A DNA stretch of 25,263 bases from Chloroflexota bacterium (GTDB taxonomy: Bacteria; Chloroflexota; Dehalococcoidia; SHYB01). The DNA is taken from NCBI GenBank assembly GCA_016200725.1, contig JACQEE010000141.1, positions 1-25,263 on the forward strand, written 5' to 3'. This document shows positions 1 to 7,519 of the stretch, in pieces. The notes under the pieces were generated by a model. That model saw only the letters and a program-made list of their open reading frames with translations. It was not told the DNA's origin and did no database searches. Each line of letters starts with the position of its first letter. Position 1 is the first letter of the stretch. The position numbers and the translations under genes are program-made.

Positions 1-454
1 CACCGCGCATAGCCGTCTGCACTGCCGGCGAGAGGCCCTTCATGGCCGCCGCAGCGGTGCGCAGATTGGACTTCACGCTGACGTACATGCCCACGACGCC
101 TGCGACGCCCGAACAGGCGGCTCCGACAAGGAAGGCCACAGCAGTCCGCCAGGCGAGGCCCAGCTTGTCCGAATTATCGCCAGCGTTGGTGATCCCGTTC
201 GGCAAGTGATGGTTGATGTCCGGCGGCACGTCGGTCACGAGCCGGAGCACAACGGCCACCGCGATCGCCGCAAAAACGGAGAGGATAGCGATCGTGCGGT
301 ACTGGCGCGAGATGAACGCCTTGGCCCCTTCCAGAATGCGCTCGGCAATATCCTGCATCTGTGCATTCCCGGAATCCCGGCGAAGCACATCCCACATCAA
401 GAACACGGCGAAGAGAATCGCGAACACACCAGCGATCGGCACTACTACGATCAT
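1..454 (-). CDS. hppA: Membrane-bound H+/Na+-translocating pyrophosphatase, N-terminal part (partial)
   Basis: This frame is open from an ATG at 454 down to the left window edge, giving about 151 residues of a larger protein (the family is usually 670-800 aa). It opens with a hydrophobic helix (residues 1-20). A segment around 45-55 (GAKAFISRQYRTIAI) matches the family's GxAFLxREYRTI signature. A second membrane region at about 108-128 (AFLVGAACSGVAG, then GMYVSVKSNLRTAAAA) is the characteristic second and third helix block of M-PPases. These enzymes couple PPi hydrolysis to H+ or Na+ pumping across the cytoplasmic membrane. The catalytic DxxxD-rich core and the residue that decides K+ dependence lie outside the window. 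AAGGAG sits 7 nt before the ATG, which fixes the start. The family call is firm; the ion specificity is unknown. Confidence 0.88.
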   Translation of the reverse strand, partial: MIVVVPIAGVFAILFAVFLMWDVLRRDSGNAQMQDIAERILEGAKAFISRQYRTIAILSVFAAIAVAVVLRLVTDVPPDINHHLPNGITNAGDNSDKLGLAWRTAVAFLVGAACSGVAGVVGMYVSVKSNLRTAAAAMKGLSPAVQTAMRG

Positions 455-753
455 AGACACTCCTTACGCAACGAAAGGCGGGCGTTCCCTGAGTCCGGAG
501 GCCCGTCCCGCACTGCGGGACTCATCCGTGCCCGGCGTTGCCCGCCTTCTTCGAGATACCGATGCCTGAATTCAGGCGTTCGGATCGCGTTCCAAGCGTC
601 AATTCTACACCTGTCGTAAAGACCCCGCTGGTGATAGGTGTGTCCTATGTGTTTCACGACCGCCACCTTAAGGATCCGCGTCGGGGAGTGATGCGTTGAC
701 ACCCTCTCATGGCGCTTCGATAATCCCGCCATCTGCTCGGGAGGAGCGAGGCG
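455..753. other. Divergent intergenic region between hppA and the small basic protein gene
   Basis: This 299-nt stretch has no convincing gene. It holds a perfect 14-bp palindrome (GCCTGAATTCAGGC, 564-577), which could be an operator. A 7-bp perfect hairpin (505-521, loop ACT) overlaps a competing pairing (491-496 with 518-523), so two alternative structures are possible in the hppA leader. A shorter inverted repeat, ATAGG-N5-CCTAT, lies at 634-648. The plus-strand promoter at 696-724 is annotated separately. For hppA I see only a TAGAAT -10-like box (minus strand, 602-607) without a good -35. ORFs across this stretch lack family signatures and look like chance frames. Confidence 0.6.
696..724 (+). 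promoter_or_regulatory. Near-consensus sigma70-type promoter for the small basic protein gene
   Basis: A perfect TTGACA -35 (696-701), a 17-nt spacer and a GATAAT -10 (719-724, 5 of 6 matches) give the best promoter match in the window. The predicted transcription start is near 731. That leaves a leader of about 23 nt containing a strong Shine-Dalgarno before the GTG at 754. Confidence 0.7.
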
Positions 754-894
754 GTGCCAGCGAACGAATCGACGAAAGGCGAACGGCGCGAGGAGAAACG
801 CAGGGCCTCGCGGAAGATGCGCGTCCACAACGCTGCTCGCTGGCAGCAGGTGAGGCAGTCGCAGGCGAAGAAGGGGCCGAAGAAGGCGGACTGA
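754..894 (+). CDS. Small highly basic hypothetical protein (46 aa)
   Basis: The start is GTG at 754 and the stop TGA at 892-894. The protein is MPANESTKGERREEKRRASR followed by KMRVHNAARWQQVRQ and a Lys-rich tail ending GPKKAD. About a third of residues are Arg or Lys, with a central Trp and no hydrophobic segment, so a soluble nucleic-acid- or ribosome-associated role is possible but not shown. Three things support it as a real gene. A TTGACA-N17-GATAAT promoter lies just upstream. A GGAGGAG ribosome-binding site (740-746) is well placed. The frame also fits exactly between neighbours, ending 6 nt before the stop of the convergent PIG-L gene. It is too short for most gene callers. I recognise no named family. 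Confidence 0.68.
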   Translation: MPANESTKGERREEKRRASRKMRVHNAARWQQVRQSQAKKGPKKAD

Positions 895-900
895 TGCGGT

Positions 901-1611
901 CTACCAGAAGCCGTTCGCAACCTCGCCATTGGCTATCGGTGGGTAGGCTTGGTGGAAGGCCTCAACGGCAGGTGCCTGCTTCTCGAAGACCTCTGCGAGC
1001 CACTGAGCATCTTCCTGCGAGCGGTACGTTCGCAGGGCTTTTACCTTCAGCGCGACCGTCTCCTTTGTATCAATCAGCACGGTTGGATTGACCTCTGGTC
1101 CGAACAGGTTCAGTTCGAACCGTTCAGCGGTCTCGGCTGGTATCGAGGTGAAGAAGAGGCGCGGCTCGCGATCGGTCGCGTGGCGGTAGCGGTGGAAAGC
1201 GTCGACCGTCGCCATGTGGATCGCGACGTGGTCGGCGTGGCGCGAGATGCCGAGTGGACCGAACGTGATCACGACATCGGGCTGTACTAGGCGCATGACA
1301 GCCAGAATCTTGGCGATGACTTCTTCAAATGGCGCTCGCTCCACTTCCTGGTCACGATAGCCGAACAGGATCGGCGGGTTCGCACCGTAGATCTGCAAGA
1401 CGGAACGGAGCTCCTGCTCGCGCACCTTGGGCAGGTCTTCGCGTGTGATGACGAGGCCGTTAGTCCCAAGCGCGCCTAGCTCGCCTCGGGTGGCCGTGGC
1501 GACGTGGACGTCGACGCCCTCGCGAACGTAGCGGGCCATGGTAGCGCCGGCAGCGGAGGTCTCGTCGTCTGGGTGAGCGAAGACGGCCAGGATGACGCGC
1601 TTCTGCGGCAA
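901..1611 (-). CDS. PIG-L family (LmbE-like) Zn-dependent deacetylase
   Basis: This 236-aa protein belongs to the LmbE/MshB/PIG-L fold, Zn enzymes that remove N-acetyl groups from amino sugars and related substrates. The AHPDDE motif at residues 12-17 supplies His13, the general base Asp15 and metal ligand Asp16, the same positions as in MshB. A second motif, SRHADH (124-128), supplies the third His; it replaces the common HPDH. I chose a TTG start at 1611. It begins MPQKRVILAVFAHPDDE, the expected first strand, and lies 10 nt after the stop of the upstream crotonase-fold gene. A longer reading from 1815 would run back through that gene and has no homology-like sequence, while the first in-frame ATG would delete the metal site. 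No clear Shine-Dalgarno precedes the TTG, so translation may depend on the upstream gene. The substrate is unknown. Confidence 0.85.
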   Translation of the reverse strand: MPQKRVILAVFAHPDDETSAAGATMARYVREGVDVHVATATRGELGALGTNGLVITREDLPKVREQELRSVLQIYGANPPILFGYRDQEVERAPFEEVIAKILAVMRLVQPDVVITFGPLGISRHADHVAIHMATVDAFHRYRHATDREPRLFFTSIPAETAERFELNLFGPEVNPTVLIDTKETVALKVKALRTYRSQEDAQWLAEVFEKQAPAVEAFHQAYPPIANGEVANGFW

Positions 1612-1621
1612 ATGCTCGGGG

Positions 1622-2416
1622 TTACCGGTTCTTGTATCGAGGCTTGCGCTTCTCTGCAAAGGCGCGCCGTCCTTCCGTATGGTCTTTGGTGAAGGTGTTT
1701 CGTTGAGCGACGAGTAGACCGAAGTCCATCGCCGCCTGGCGGTCCATCTCCAGGCCCTTCCAGATCGCCTCAACGGTGCCTGCAAGGGTGAGCGGGGGCA
1801 ACTCGGCAAGCACATCGGCCATCTCGTGGGCCTTCTCCATCAGTTTAGGCAGCGGCACAACTTCCTGCACGAGGCCGATCTGGTAGGCGCGCTTTGCGTC
1901 CATGCGCCAGGCACTGCCCATCAGAGCGATGCGCATCACCTCGCCGAAGGGAATACGCCGCGTGAGCGCCACCGGCTCGACGGCGGCCACTCGTGCATAC
2001 GTCACGTGGGGGTCGAAGAATGTGGCGTTGTCGGAGCAGATGACGATGTCGCTATCGGCGACGAAGTAGAAGCCGCCGCCCGCGCACATGCCGTTGACGG
2101 CTGTAATCACGGGCTTCCAGCAGCCGTGCTGGCGTGCGGTCAACGAGTGGCCGGGCACATCGCGCCAGCGATCGAACTGGCTCATCGACTGGTTTTCAGC
2201 CGTGCTCTCCTTGACGTCCACGCCGACGCAGAACGACTTGTCGCCCGCCGCGGTGAGTACGACCACCCAGACATCGTCGTCGCGCTTGATGGCCTGCCAG
2301 AGTTCCGCCAACTCCTTGCTCATCTTCCGATTGAACGAGTTGAGGGCCTGCGGCCGGTTCAGCATGATGATGCCTTTGTGCCCGGTCTTGTCGAACTTGA
2401 TGGTCTCGTATGGCAT
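1622..2416 (-). CDS. Enoyl-CoA hydratase/isomerase (crotonase) family protein lacking both catalytic Glu
   Basis: This 264-aa protein has the usual crotonase length. The CoA-binding and oxyanion-hole segments are present: SFCVGVDVKE (61-70) and NGMCAGGGF (108-116). Aligning the block after NGM with rat mitochondrial hydratase (GGGCELA...QPE) puts Tyr117 where Glu144 should be and His137 where Glu164 should be. Ordinary hydration of enoyl-CoA is therefore unlikely; another crotonase-fold reaction such as isomerisation, hydrolysis or C-C cleavage is more plausible. I start at ATG 2416 (MPYETIKFD), with GGAGA about 10-12 nt upstream and a candidate promoter at 2454-2483. An upstream in-frame start at 2458 overlaps that promoter's -10 box. 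It is followed after 10 nt by the PIG-L gene, probably one transcript. Confidence 0.85.
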   Translation of the reverse strand: MPYETIKFDKTGHKGIIMLNRPQALNSFNRKMSKELAELWQAIKRDDDVWVVVLTAAGDKSFCVGVDVKESTAENQSMSQFDRWRDVPGHSLTARQHGCWKPVITAVNGMCAGGGFYFVADSDIVICSDNATFFDPHVTYARVAAVEPVALTRRIPFGEVMRIALMGSAWRMDAKRAYQIGLVQEVVPLPKLMEKAHEMADVLAELPPLTLAGTVEAIWKGLEMDRQAAMDFGLLVAQRNTFTKDHTEGRRAFAEKRKPRYKNR

Positions 2417-2453
2417 AGGTAGATGTCTCCGAAGAGTGCCTTCTTGCGTGGGC

Positions 2454-2483
2454 AGCATAGCGGCGCAAATCGCAGAGCGTCAA
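2454..2483 (-). promoter_or_regulatory. Candidate promoter for the crotonase/PIG-L operon
   Basis: On the minus strand there is TTGACG (2483-2478), an 18-nt spacer and TATGCT (2459-2454). The -35 matches 5 of 6 positions and the -10 matches 4 of 6. The predicted transcript starts near 2447, leaving a leader of about 31 nt before the ATG at 2416. Confidence 0.4.
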
Positions 2484-2555
2484 TCAGGGTCGGCAAAGGC
2501 GCGAGGCATTCGACGGGAGTAGAATACTCAGTGGCCGTTCGCGAGGCGCCGCTGT

Positions 2556-3473
2556 ATGGTGTTGTTGCACGTCATCGTTCCGACCTCGAGCACGCGACAG
2601 ATACTGTCGGCTTGGTCATTTGATCCTCTTGTCCTCCTAGTCGTGCTCGTCCCTGGCCTGTTGTACTGGCGAGGCCTGCGCGCGTGGAAACACTCGCGAC
2701 TCCGGCCCTGGCAGCCTGTCGCGTTTTACAGCGGCCTCTTCATCTCGTTCCTGGCGCTCTGCTCGCCGATCCACGACCTAGGGCATCAATTGTTTACGAT
2801 GCACATGCTCCAGCATCTGCTCATCCAGATGGTCGTGGCGCCGCTCATTGTTGCCGGCGCACCTACGACGCCCTTGCTGCTGGGTATGCCCCTTGAATTC
2901 CGGCAAAAGGTCGTGCGGCCTTTGTGCCGCAATGGGCTGGCCAGACTCATCTTTCGCTCCGTCACCCATCCAGTGACCGCATACGCGGCCCTGGTAGCCG
3001 CGAACTGGACCTGGCATCTCGTGCCCGGCGCCTACGATGCAGCCGTGCGACGCCAAGGCATCCATATCGCGCAACACCTCACCTTCTACCTCTCGTCGAT
3101 GCTGTTCTGGACGACGATCATCGATATGCGCCCATTGCGATCGCGACTCGCGCACGTGTGGCGTATCCCCTTCGTCTTCATCGCGATCCTTCAGAACGTC
3201 TACCTCGGAGTCCAACTCACATTGAGCGATACGCTGCGCTACACGTCGTACGCAACCCCTCCCCGCCTTTGGGGTCTGACTCCTCTAGGAGATCAGCAGG
3301 CAGGGGGCGCGCTGATGTGGGTGGGCGGAGATACTGTTCTCGTTTGCACCCTGGTAGTCGTTGGTATCCTATGGTTCCGCGACATGGCTGCGCACGACGA
3401 AGCGGAGGATGCGAAGACCTTCAAGGCGCAGCGAGCCTCGGTCAACGGCCATGCGATGCCGGGGCGGCGCTAG
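2556..3473 (+). CDS. ctaG: Cytochrome c oxidase assembly factor CtaG (caa3-type) family membrane protein
   Basis: This 305-aa polytopic protein has about seven predicted membrane helices. Its conserved signatures match the caa3_CtaG family. HMLQH (83-87) is followed by hydrophobic sequence and GAP. W-x-HLVP lies at 153-157, the helix containing His170 and His174 (GIHIAQHLTF) comes next, and DQQAGGALMWVGG (246-258) leads into the last helix. CtaG-type proteins are needed for assembly of Cu-containing haem-copper oxidases, presumably by handling copper at the membrane. No oxidase subunit gene lies nearby, so its partner is elsewhere. The start is ATG 2556 with only a weak GAGG upstream; a TAGAAT box at 2520-2525 could be its -10. 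The C-terminus is a charged cytosolic tail of about 30 residues. Confidence 0.85.
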   Translation: MVLLHVIVPTSSTRQILSAWSFDPLVLLVVLVPGLLYWRGLRAWKHSRLRPWQPVAFYSGLFISFLALCSPIHDLGHQLFTMHMLQHLLIQMVVAPLIVAGAPTTPLLLGMPLEFRQKVVRPLCRNGLARLIFRSVTHPVTAYAALVAANWTWHLVPGAYDAAVRRQGIHIAQHLTFYLSSMLFWTTIIDMRPLRSRLAHVWRIPFVFIAILQNVYLGVQLTLSDTLRYTSYATPPRLWGLTPLGDQQAGGALMWVGGDTVLVCTLVVVGILWFRDMAAHDEAEDAKTFKAQRASVNGHAMPGRR

Positions 3474-3475
3474 CG

Positions 3476-4117
3476 CTACGGCTCGCTGCGGTCCCAGTCG
3501 GGAAGCAGCCAGTACCCTTCTCGGGGTATTGCTATTGTCGTACCGAGTCCCTGCGCGTGTTTGAGGCGCACGATGTTGTAGAGGTGCGTCACCAGTTCGA
3601 AGTACATGTGGCGCAGCGTGGTCTCTAAGGTGATGCGCAGCATCCCGGGCTGTTCGCGCTCGATGCCCGTCGCGTTCCCCTGTTCGATGCCGCTCCAGAG
3701 CGACTCGGTGCGCAGCGTGAGAGTGCGCTCGCGGAAAGAGGCTGGCGGCTCGCGGTGCAGCAAGTCATGCGCAAGGCGGACTGAGTGGTCGAGTTGCGCC
3801 AGCAGCGCAGCGGCGTCTATCGAACTGTAGAAGGCGAGCCGATCCTGAGGTTTCATCGAGTCGAGAACGACGAATGCTTTAGGCAGGTCTGTTGGGTACA
3901 ACTGTGCGCCCCACCTTGTGCAGAGCCAGCCATAGCCGACCGCAGTCATGTGCGTCAGTTGGCGGCGGATGCTCCACGTGCTCCACGACCAGTGGTCGCT
4001 GGCCCAGTCGAGTTGGGGCTGCGTGAGGCCGACGGCTTCGGCGCGCACGAGCGGCATGAAGTTATCGAAGCGCTCGCGGAGCGCGGCGGGGTCTAGCGAG
4101 CGCCAGGCGTCGGCCAC
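3476..4117 (-). CDS. DinB-like four-helix-bundle protein
   Basis: This 213-aa protein resembles the DinB/YfiT superfamily. It has a His after a Trp-rich helix (SWSTWSIRRQLTHM, His56) and a final helix with Glu174 and His178 (YFELVTHLYNIVRLK) aligned with the family's HxxxHxGQI pattern. DinB proteins are metal-binding helical bundles, often thiol-dependent transferases using bacillithiol, mycothiol or glutathione, though many have no known activity. The start is GTG at 4117, sharing one base with the TAG stop of the upstream SDR gene (TAGTG), so the two are very likely translationally coupled. It converges with ctaG, leaving only 2 nt between the stops. The superfamily is assigned by pattern only and the function is unknown. 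Confidence 0.62.
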   Translation of the reverse strand: MADAWRSLDPAALRERFDNFMPLVRAEAVGLTQPQLDWASDHWSWSTWSIRRQLTHMTAVGYGWLCTRWGAQLYPTDLPKAFVVLDSMKPQDRLAFYSSIDAAALLAQLDHSVRLAHDLLHREPPASFRERTLTLRTESLWSGIEQGNATGIEREQPGMLRITLETTLRHMYFELVTHLYNIVRLKHAQGLGTTIAIPREGYWLLPDWDRSEP

Positions 4118-4917
4118 TAGATACTCGTTACCCAGCGACGGTCTGGGCCACGCACCCAGCCACCAGCCGCGTAGTTGCCGCCATCGACGTGAATCGTGGT
4201 GCCGGTGATGAACGACGACATGTTCGAGGCCAGAAACACGGCGACGCCGGCGCAGTCCTCGATCTCGCCGACACGGCCTAGCGGCACATGGCGCTTGTAC
4301 CTCGCCTCATCCTCCGGCGTCTTGGCGATGGCGACTCCAGGCGTGCGGATTACATCGGGCGCGATGCTGTTCACGCGGATGCCATGGTCGGCAAGTTCGA
4401 GAGCCATGGTTTTGGTGAAGTTTTCGAGACCGGCCTTGCAGGCTGAGTAGACGGCGTAGCCGGGGGCGGCTCGCCACGCCTCGATGCTCGTGACTTGGAT
4501 GATCGATCCCTTCGTTTTTAGACGCACCATCTCGTCGGCAACGCACTTGGTGACGTAGAAGACCGAGCGCAGGTTGATGCGCATGAGGGCGTCCCATCCC
4601 CGCTCGCTGACGTTGAGGAAGTCCTCGCGGAAAGTGCCGCCGACGTTGTTGATGAGCACATCGATCTTGCCGAAGCGGTCGATCGTCGCCTTCGTAAGCG
4701 CCTTCACCTGCTCCATCTCTCGGACGTCAACCTGGAAGGGCATGGCCTTCGCCCCGAGTTCATTCGCGGTCTTCTTCGCCATCTCGCCATCCTTGTCGGC
4801 GATGACAATGTTAGCGCCGAAGGCTGCGAGTCCCATCGCGCAGCCCTTTCCGATGCCGCCGGCCGAGCCAGTGACGATAGTGGTCTTTCCTTCGAGCGAC
4901 GCGATAGAGCGGTCCAT
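4117..4917 (-). CDS. Short-chain dehydrogenase/reductase (SDR), classical type
   Basis: This 266-aa NAD(P)-dependent oxidoreductase has the full classical SDR set. These are the TGSAGGIG cofactor loop (16-23), NNVGG (90-94), and the catalytic tetrad Asn115, Ser144, Tyr157 and Lys161 (YSACK). The C-terminal GTTIHVDGG motif is the usual last strand. Asp41 at the end of the second strand favours NAD over NADP, as is known for this family. The ATG at 4917 has GGAGG 5 nt upstream, and the promoter is TTGTTA-N17-TATCAT at 4944-4972. The stop overlaps the GTG start of the DinB-like gene. The likely role is oxidation or reduction of a hydroxy or keto group in the local acyl-CoA catabolism; the substrate is unknown. 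Confidence 0.9.
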   Translation of the reverse strand: MDRSIASLEGKTTIVTGSAGGIGKGCAMGLAAFGANIVIADKDGEMAKKTANELGAKAMPFQVDVREMEQVKALTKATIDRFGKIDVLINNVGGTFREDFLNVSERGWDALMRINLRSVFYVTKCVADEMVRLKTKGSIIQVTSIEAWRAAPGYAVYSACKAGLENFTKTMALELADHGIRVNSIAPDVIRTPGVAIAKTPEDEARYKRHVPLGRVGEIEDCAGVAVFLASNMSSFITGTTIHVDGGNYAAGGWVRGPDRRWVTSI

Positions 4918-4943
4918 GAATGCCTCCGCGATGCGATGCGCGC

Positions 4944-4972
4944 ATGATAGGGGAAGGGCGCACTTGTAACAA
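4944..4972 (-). promoter_or_regulatory. Promoter of the SDR/DinB-like operon
   Basis: On the minus strand TTGTTA (4972-4967), a 17-nt spacer and TATCAT (4949-4944, 5 of 6) form a good promoter. The -35 lies inside an 11-bp palindrome, CTTGTAACAAG (plus strand 4964-4974), which could be a repressor site. It is back to back with the CoA-transferase promoter at 4989-5016. Confidence 0.55.
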
Positions 4973-4988
4973 GAAAGGCCCTATTCGC

Positions 4989-5016
4989 TTGATTCGCCAT
5001 CTTTCGTTGCTATAAT
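4989..5016 (+). promoter_or_regulatory. Promoter of the tandem CoA-transferase operon
   Basis: TTGATT (4989-4994), a 16-nt spacer and a perfect TATAAT (5011-5016) give a predicted start near 5023. The AAGGAG ribosome-binding site follows at 5038-5043. The transcript probably covers both CoA-transferases and may continue into the FGLLP-motif gene, which begins only 36 nt later. Confidence 0.6.
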
Positions 5017-5051
5017 CGCCCTGCCCTTTTGCCTCTGAAGGAGTGCGCGCT

Positions 5052-6275
5052 TTGCCCGTTACCCCCAAGCCTGCGCTTGCTGACCTCCGCGTGCTGGAGT
5101 GGGGCGACTTCATCTCTGCTCCTTACGCGGCGAAGATGATGGCCGATATGGGTGCCGACGTGATCAAGATCGAGCGGCCCAAAGTCGGCGACGAGTCGCG
5201 ACGCTACGGCCCCTGGCCGAATGACGTGCCGCACCTCGAGCGCAGCGGCCTCTTCCTCAACCTCAACACCAACAAGCGCAGCATCTCCGCCGACCTGGAG
5301 ACAGCCACCGGGCGCGACATCTTCCTCGAACTGTGCAAACACGCCGACGTGCTAATCGAGAATCGGCACCCGTCGGAATCGAAGCGCTTGGGCCTCGACT
5401 ACGAGATGCTGCGCGAAGTGAACCCCCGCCTCATCGTCACGTCAGTGACGGTGTTTGGCCATACTGGACCTTACGCTGGCTACAAAGGTCACGCGCTTCA
5501 GGCGACAGCGCTCTCCGGCGTCGCCTCACGTATGGGGGACCCGAAGCGCTCGCCGCTGACGACACCGCTCTCGCGCGGGGACTACTGGGGCGCCCTCAAC
5601 GCCGCTGCGGCCACGATGACCGCCGTCTTTGCCCGTCGCAAGACCAGCTGCGGCCAGCACGTCGACGTCTCCAGCGCCGAGGCGATGTCCACGCTCATCA
5701 ATGCGCTCAACGTCACCGACTTCGTCGATGTCGGCTTCTACCCCACGCGTACGGGGCACCGCCTGGGTTACATCGGCTACCCGTGGGTGATCCTGCCCGT
5801 CAAGGACGGCTACTACAGCCTGATCACGGTGCAAGACCGCCACTGGCAGCGCTTCGTCGAACTTATCGGCAACCCCGAGTGGTCGAAAAAGCCGCGCTAT
5901 CAGGATCGTGACTCGATGGGCAAGGTCTACCCCGATGAGGTCGACGCACTCATCAAGCCCTATCTGGCGAAGAAGACCAAGAAGCAGTTGTGGGCGGAAT
6001 GCCGTGAGAACAAGATTCCGTTCCACGCCGTGCAAAACATGGCCGACGTCGTGAACTGCCAGCACCTGAAGGCGCGTGACTACTTCGTCGAGTTCGATCA
6101 CCCGGAGGCCGGTCGCCTCAAGTATCCCGGAGCGCCATATAGATTCAGCAAGACACCCTGGCGCGTGCGTCGCCCTGCGCCGAAACTCGGCCAGCACAAC
6201 GCTGAGATTCTGTGCGGCCTTATCGGTTTCAGCCGCTACGACCTTGTCGATTTGCGAAGGACAGGGATTATCTAA
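5052..6275 (+). CDS. Family III CoA-transferase (CaiB/BaiF type), first of a coupled pair
   Basis: This 407-aa protein transfers CoA between a donor thioester and an organic acid. Family landmarks are clear: the N-terminal RVLEWGDFISAPYAAKMMADMGADVIKIE block, NTNKRSISADL (72-82), and Asp177 (SRGDYWGAL), which aligns with the nucleophilic Asp169 of formyl-CoA transferase and sits the canonical 15 residues before the ALFARR-like helix end. GQHVDVS follows. I place the start at TTG 5052, because AAGGAG at 5038-5043 is 8 nt upstream of it. The in-frame GTG at 5043 overlaps that ribosome-binding site. The stop TAA overlaps the ATG of the next CoA-transferase (TAATG). Two adjacent family III genes suggest a heteromeric enzyme such as BbsEF-type succinyl-CoA transferases, or two successive steps. 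Confidence 0.9.
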   Translation: MPVTPKPALADLRVLEWGDFISAPYAAKMMADMGADVIKIERPKVGDESRRYGPWPNDVPHLERSGLFLNLNTNKRSISADLETATGRDIFLELCKHADVLIENRHPSESKRLGLDYEMLREVNPRLIVTSVTVFGHTGPYAGYKGHALQATALSGVASRMGDPKRSPLTTPLSRGDYWGALNAAAATMTAVFARRKTSCGQHVDVSSAEAMSTLINALNVTDFVDVGFYPTRTGHRLGYIGYPWVILPVKDGYYSLITVQDRHWQRFVELIGNPEWSKKPRYQDRDSMGKVYPDEVDALIKPYLAKKTKKQLWAECRENKIPFHAVQNMADVVNCQHLKARDYFVEFDHPEAGRLKYPGAPYRFSKTPWRVRRPAPKLGQHNAEILCGLIGFSRYDLVDLRRTGII

Positions 6276-7483
6276 TGACGCTTCCCCTAGAAGGCTATCG
6301 CGTCTGCGACCTTGGCCAGGTCTGGGCCGGGCCGGTGCTTGGGCACCTCTTTGGTGACATGGGTGCCGAGGTCATTCGCGTCGAGTCACGTGCCAGCAGC
6401 GACCAGATGCGCAACATCGCCAAGGAGCCCTCCGAAATCCGCACGATGCTGGAGAAGAACTTTGTCTTTCGGAACCGCACCAGCTGCATCACGCTGAACT
6501 TCACCAAGCCGCAGGGGGTCGAACTGGTGAAGGAAATCGTGAAGCGCTGCGACATCGTCTTCGAGAACTTTTCGCCCCGGGTCCTGGCCAAGTTCGGCCT
6601 CGACTACGCTTCACTGCGCAAGGCGAAGCCCAACATCATCATGTGCTCGATGTCCGCGGCGGGCCAGAACGGCCCCTATCGCGACCTGCTTGGCTACGGT
6701 CCCTCCATCAATAGCATCTCCGGGGTCGACAGCCTCGTCGGCTACCCCGGCGACGACAAGTTGATGGTCAATGTGTGGGACGCCGACCCGACGACTGCGA
6801 CTGCCGCCGCATTTGCTATCCTCACGGCGCTGCACCACCGCGAGGCCACAGGTGAGGGGCAATACATCGATCTGTCGTTCTACGAGAACCTCGTCAGCCT
6901 CATCGGCGAAGGCATCATGGACTTCACGATGAACGGCCGCATCGCGGAGCCGCAGGGCAACCGCCATCTTGCGATGGGCCCGCACGGCATTTACCCATGC
7001 AAGGGCAACGACAAGTGGATCGCCATCGCCGTAAAGACGCAGCCGGAGTGGGAGGCGCTCGCCAACCTGATGGGCAATCCCGATTGGACGCAGGACGAGC
7101 GCTTCGTGGACCTCTACGGACGCCTGACACATCCCGGCGAGTTGGACGAGAAGATGGCGAAGTGGACGCGCGGGTACGGCAACTACGAACTGATGCACAT
7201 GCTCCAGAAAGCGGGCATCGCCGCGGCGGTGGTCGCTACTCTCGAAGACGTCTATCTCGATCCGCACGATCAGTACCGCCGCCAGGGTCTTCGCATCGAG
7301 ACACAAGGCCTCGACCGCACGGAAGTCATCCACGGCATCCCCTGGCACCTCAGCGACACTCCTGGCTCCGTCCGCCGCCTAGCTGCTGCGATGGGCGAGG
7401 ACAACGAGAAGGTGTTCAGCAAGATGCTGGGGCTATCGAAGAAGCGGATCGAACAACTGGTCAAGGCTCAGGTGATCTACTAG
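6275..7483 (+). CDS. Family III CoA-transferase (CaiB/BaiF type), second of a coupled pair
   Basis: This 402-aa protein begins at ATG 6275, sharing its A with the stop of the preceding gene. It carries the same fold signatures: GQVWAGPVLGHLFGDMGAEVIRVE (14-37), CITLNFTKPQG (71-81), and a likely catalytic Asp171 in VWDADPTTATAAAF. Asp169 two residues earlier is the alternative. GEGQYIDLS follows. Sequence similarity to its partner is limited, so this is an old paralogous pair and not a recent duplication. Both keep a nucleophilic Asp, unlike complexes in which one subunit is inactive. Coupled translation argues for a stoichiometric complex. The acid substrate and CoA donor cannot be inferred. 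Confidence 0.9.
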   Translation: MTLPLEGYRVCDLGQVWAGPVLGHLFGDMGAEVIRVESRASSDQMRNIAKEPSEIRTMLEKNFVFRNRTSCITLNFTKPQGVELVKEIVKRCDIVFENFSPRVLAKFGLDYASLRKAKPNIIMCSMSAAGQNGPYRDLLGYGPSINSISGVDSLVGYPGDDKLMVNVWDADPTTATAAAFAILTALHHREATGEGQYIDLSFYENLVSLIGEGIMDFTMNGRIAEPQGNRHLAMGPHGIYPCKGNDKWIAIAVKTQPEWEALANLMGNPDWTQDERFVDLYGRLTHPGELDEKMAKWTRGYGNYELMHMLQKAGIAAAVVATLEDVYLDPHDQYRRQGLRIETQGLDRTEVIHGIPWHLSDTPGSVRRLAAAMGEDNEKVFSKMLGLSKKRIEQLVKAQVIY

Positions 7484-7519
7484 CACAAGCTTCACGGGAC
7501 AGACGGTACGGAGGCTGGT

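Noticed and set aside
451..828. Minus-strand ORF of 125 codons upstream of hppA
   Set aside because: It has no ribosome-binding site, has a composition typical of chance GC-rich frames, and covers the promoter and palindromes.
696..1091. Plus-strand ORF of 131 codons
   Set aside because: It starts inside the -35 box, overlaps the 46-aa gene in another frame and runs antisense into the PIG-L gene. It shows no family pattern.
1612..1815. Longer N-terminus for the PIG-L gene
   Set aside because: This segment lies inside the crotonase gene in another frame and has no homology-like sequence; the fold begins at MPQKRVILAVFAHPDDE.
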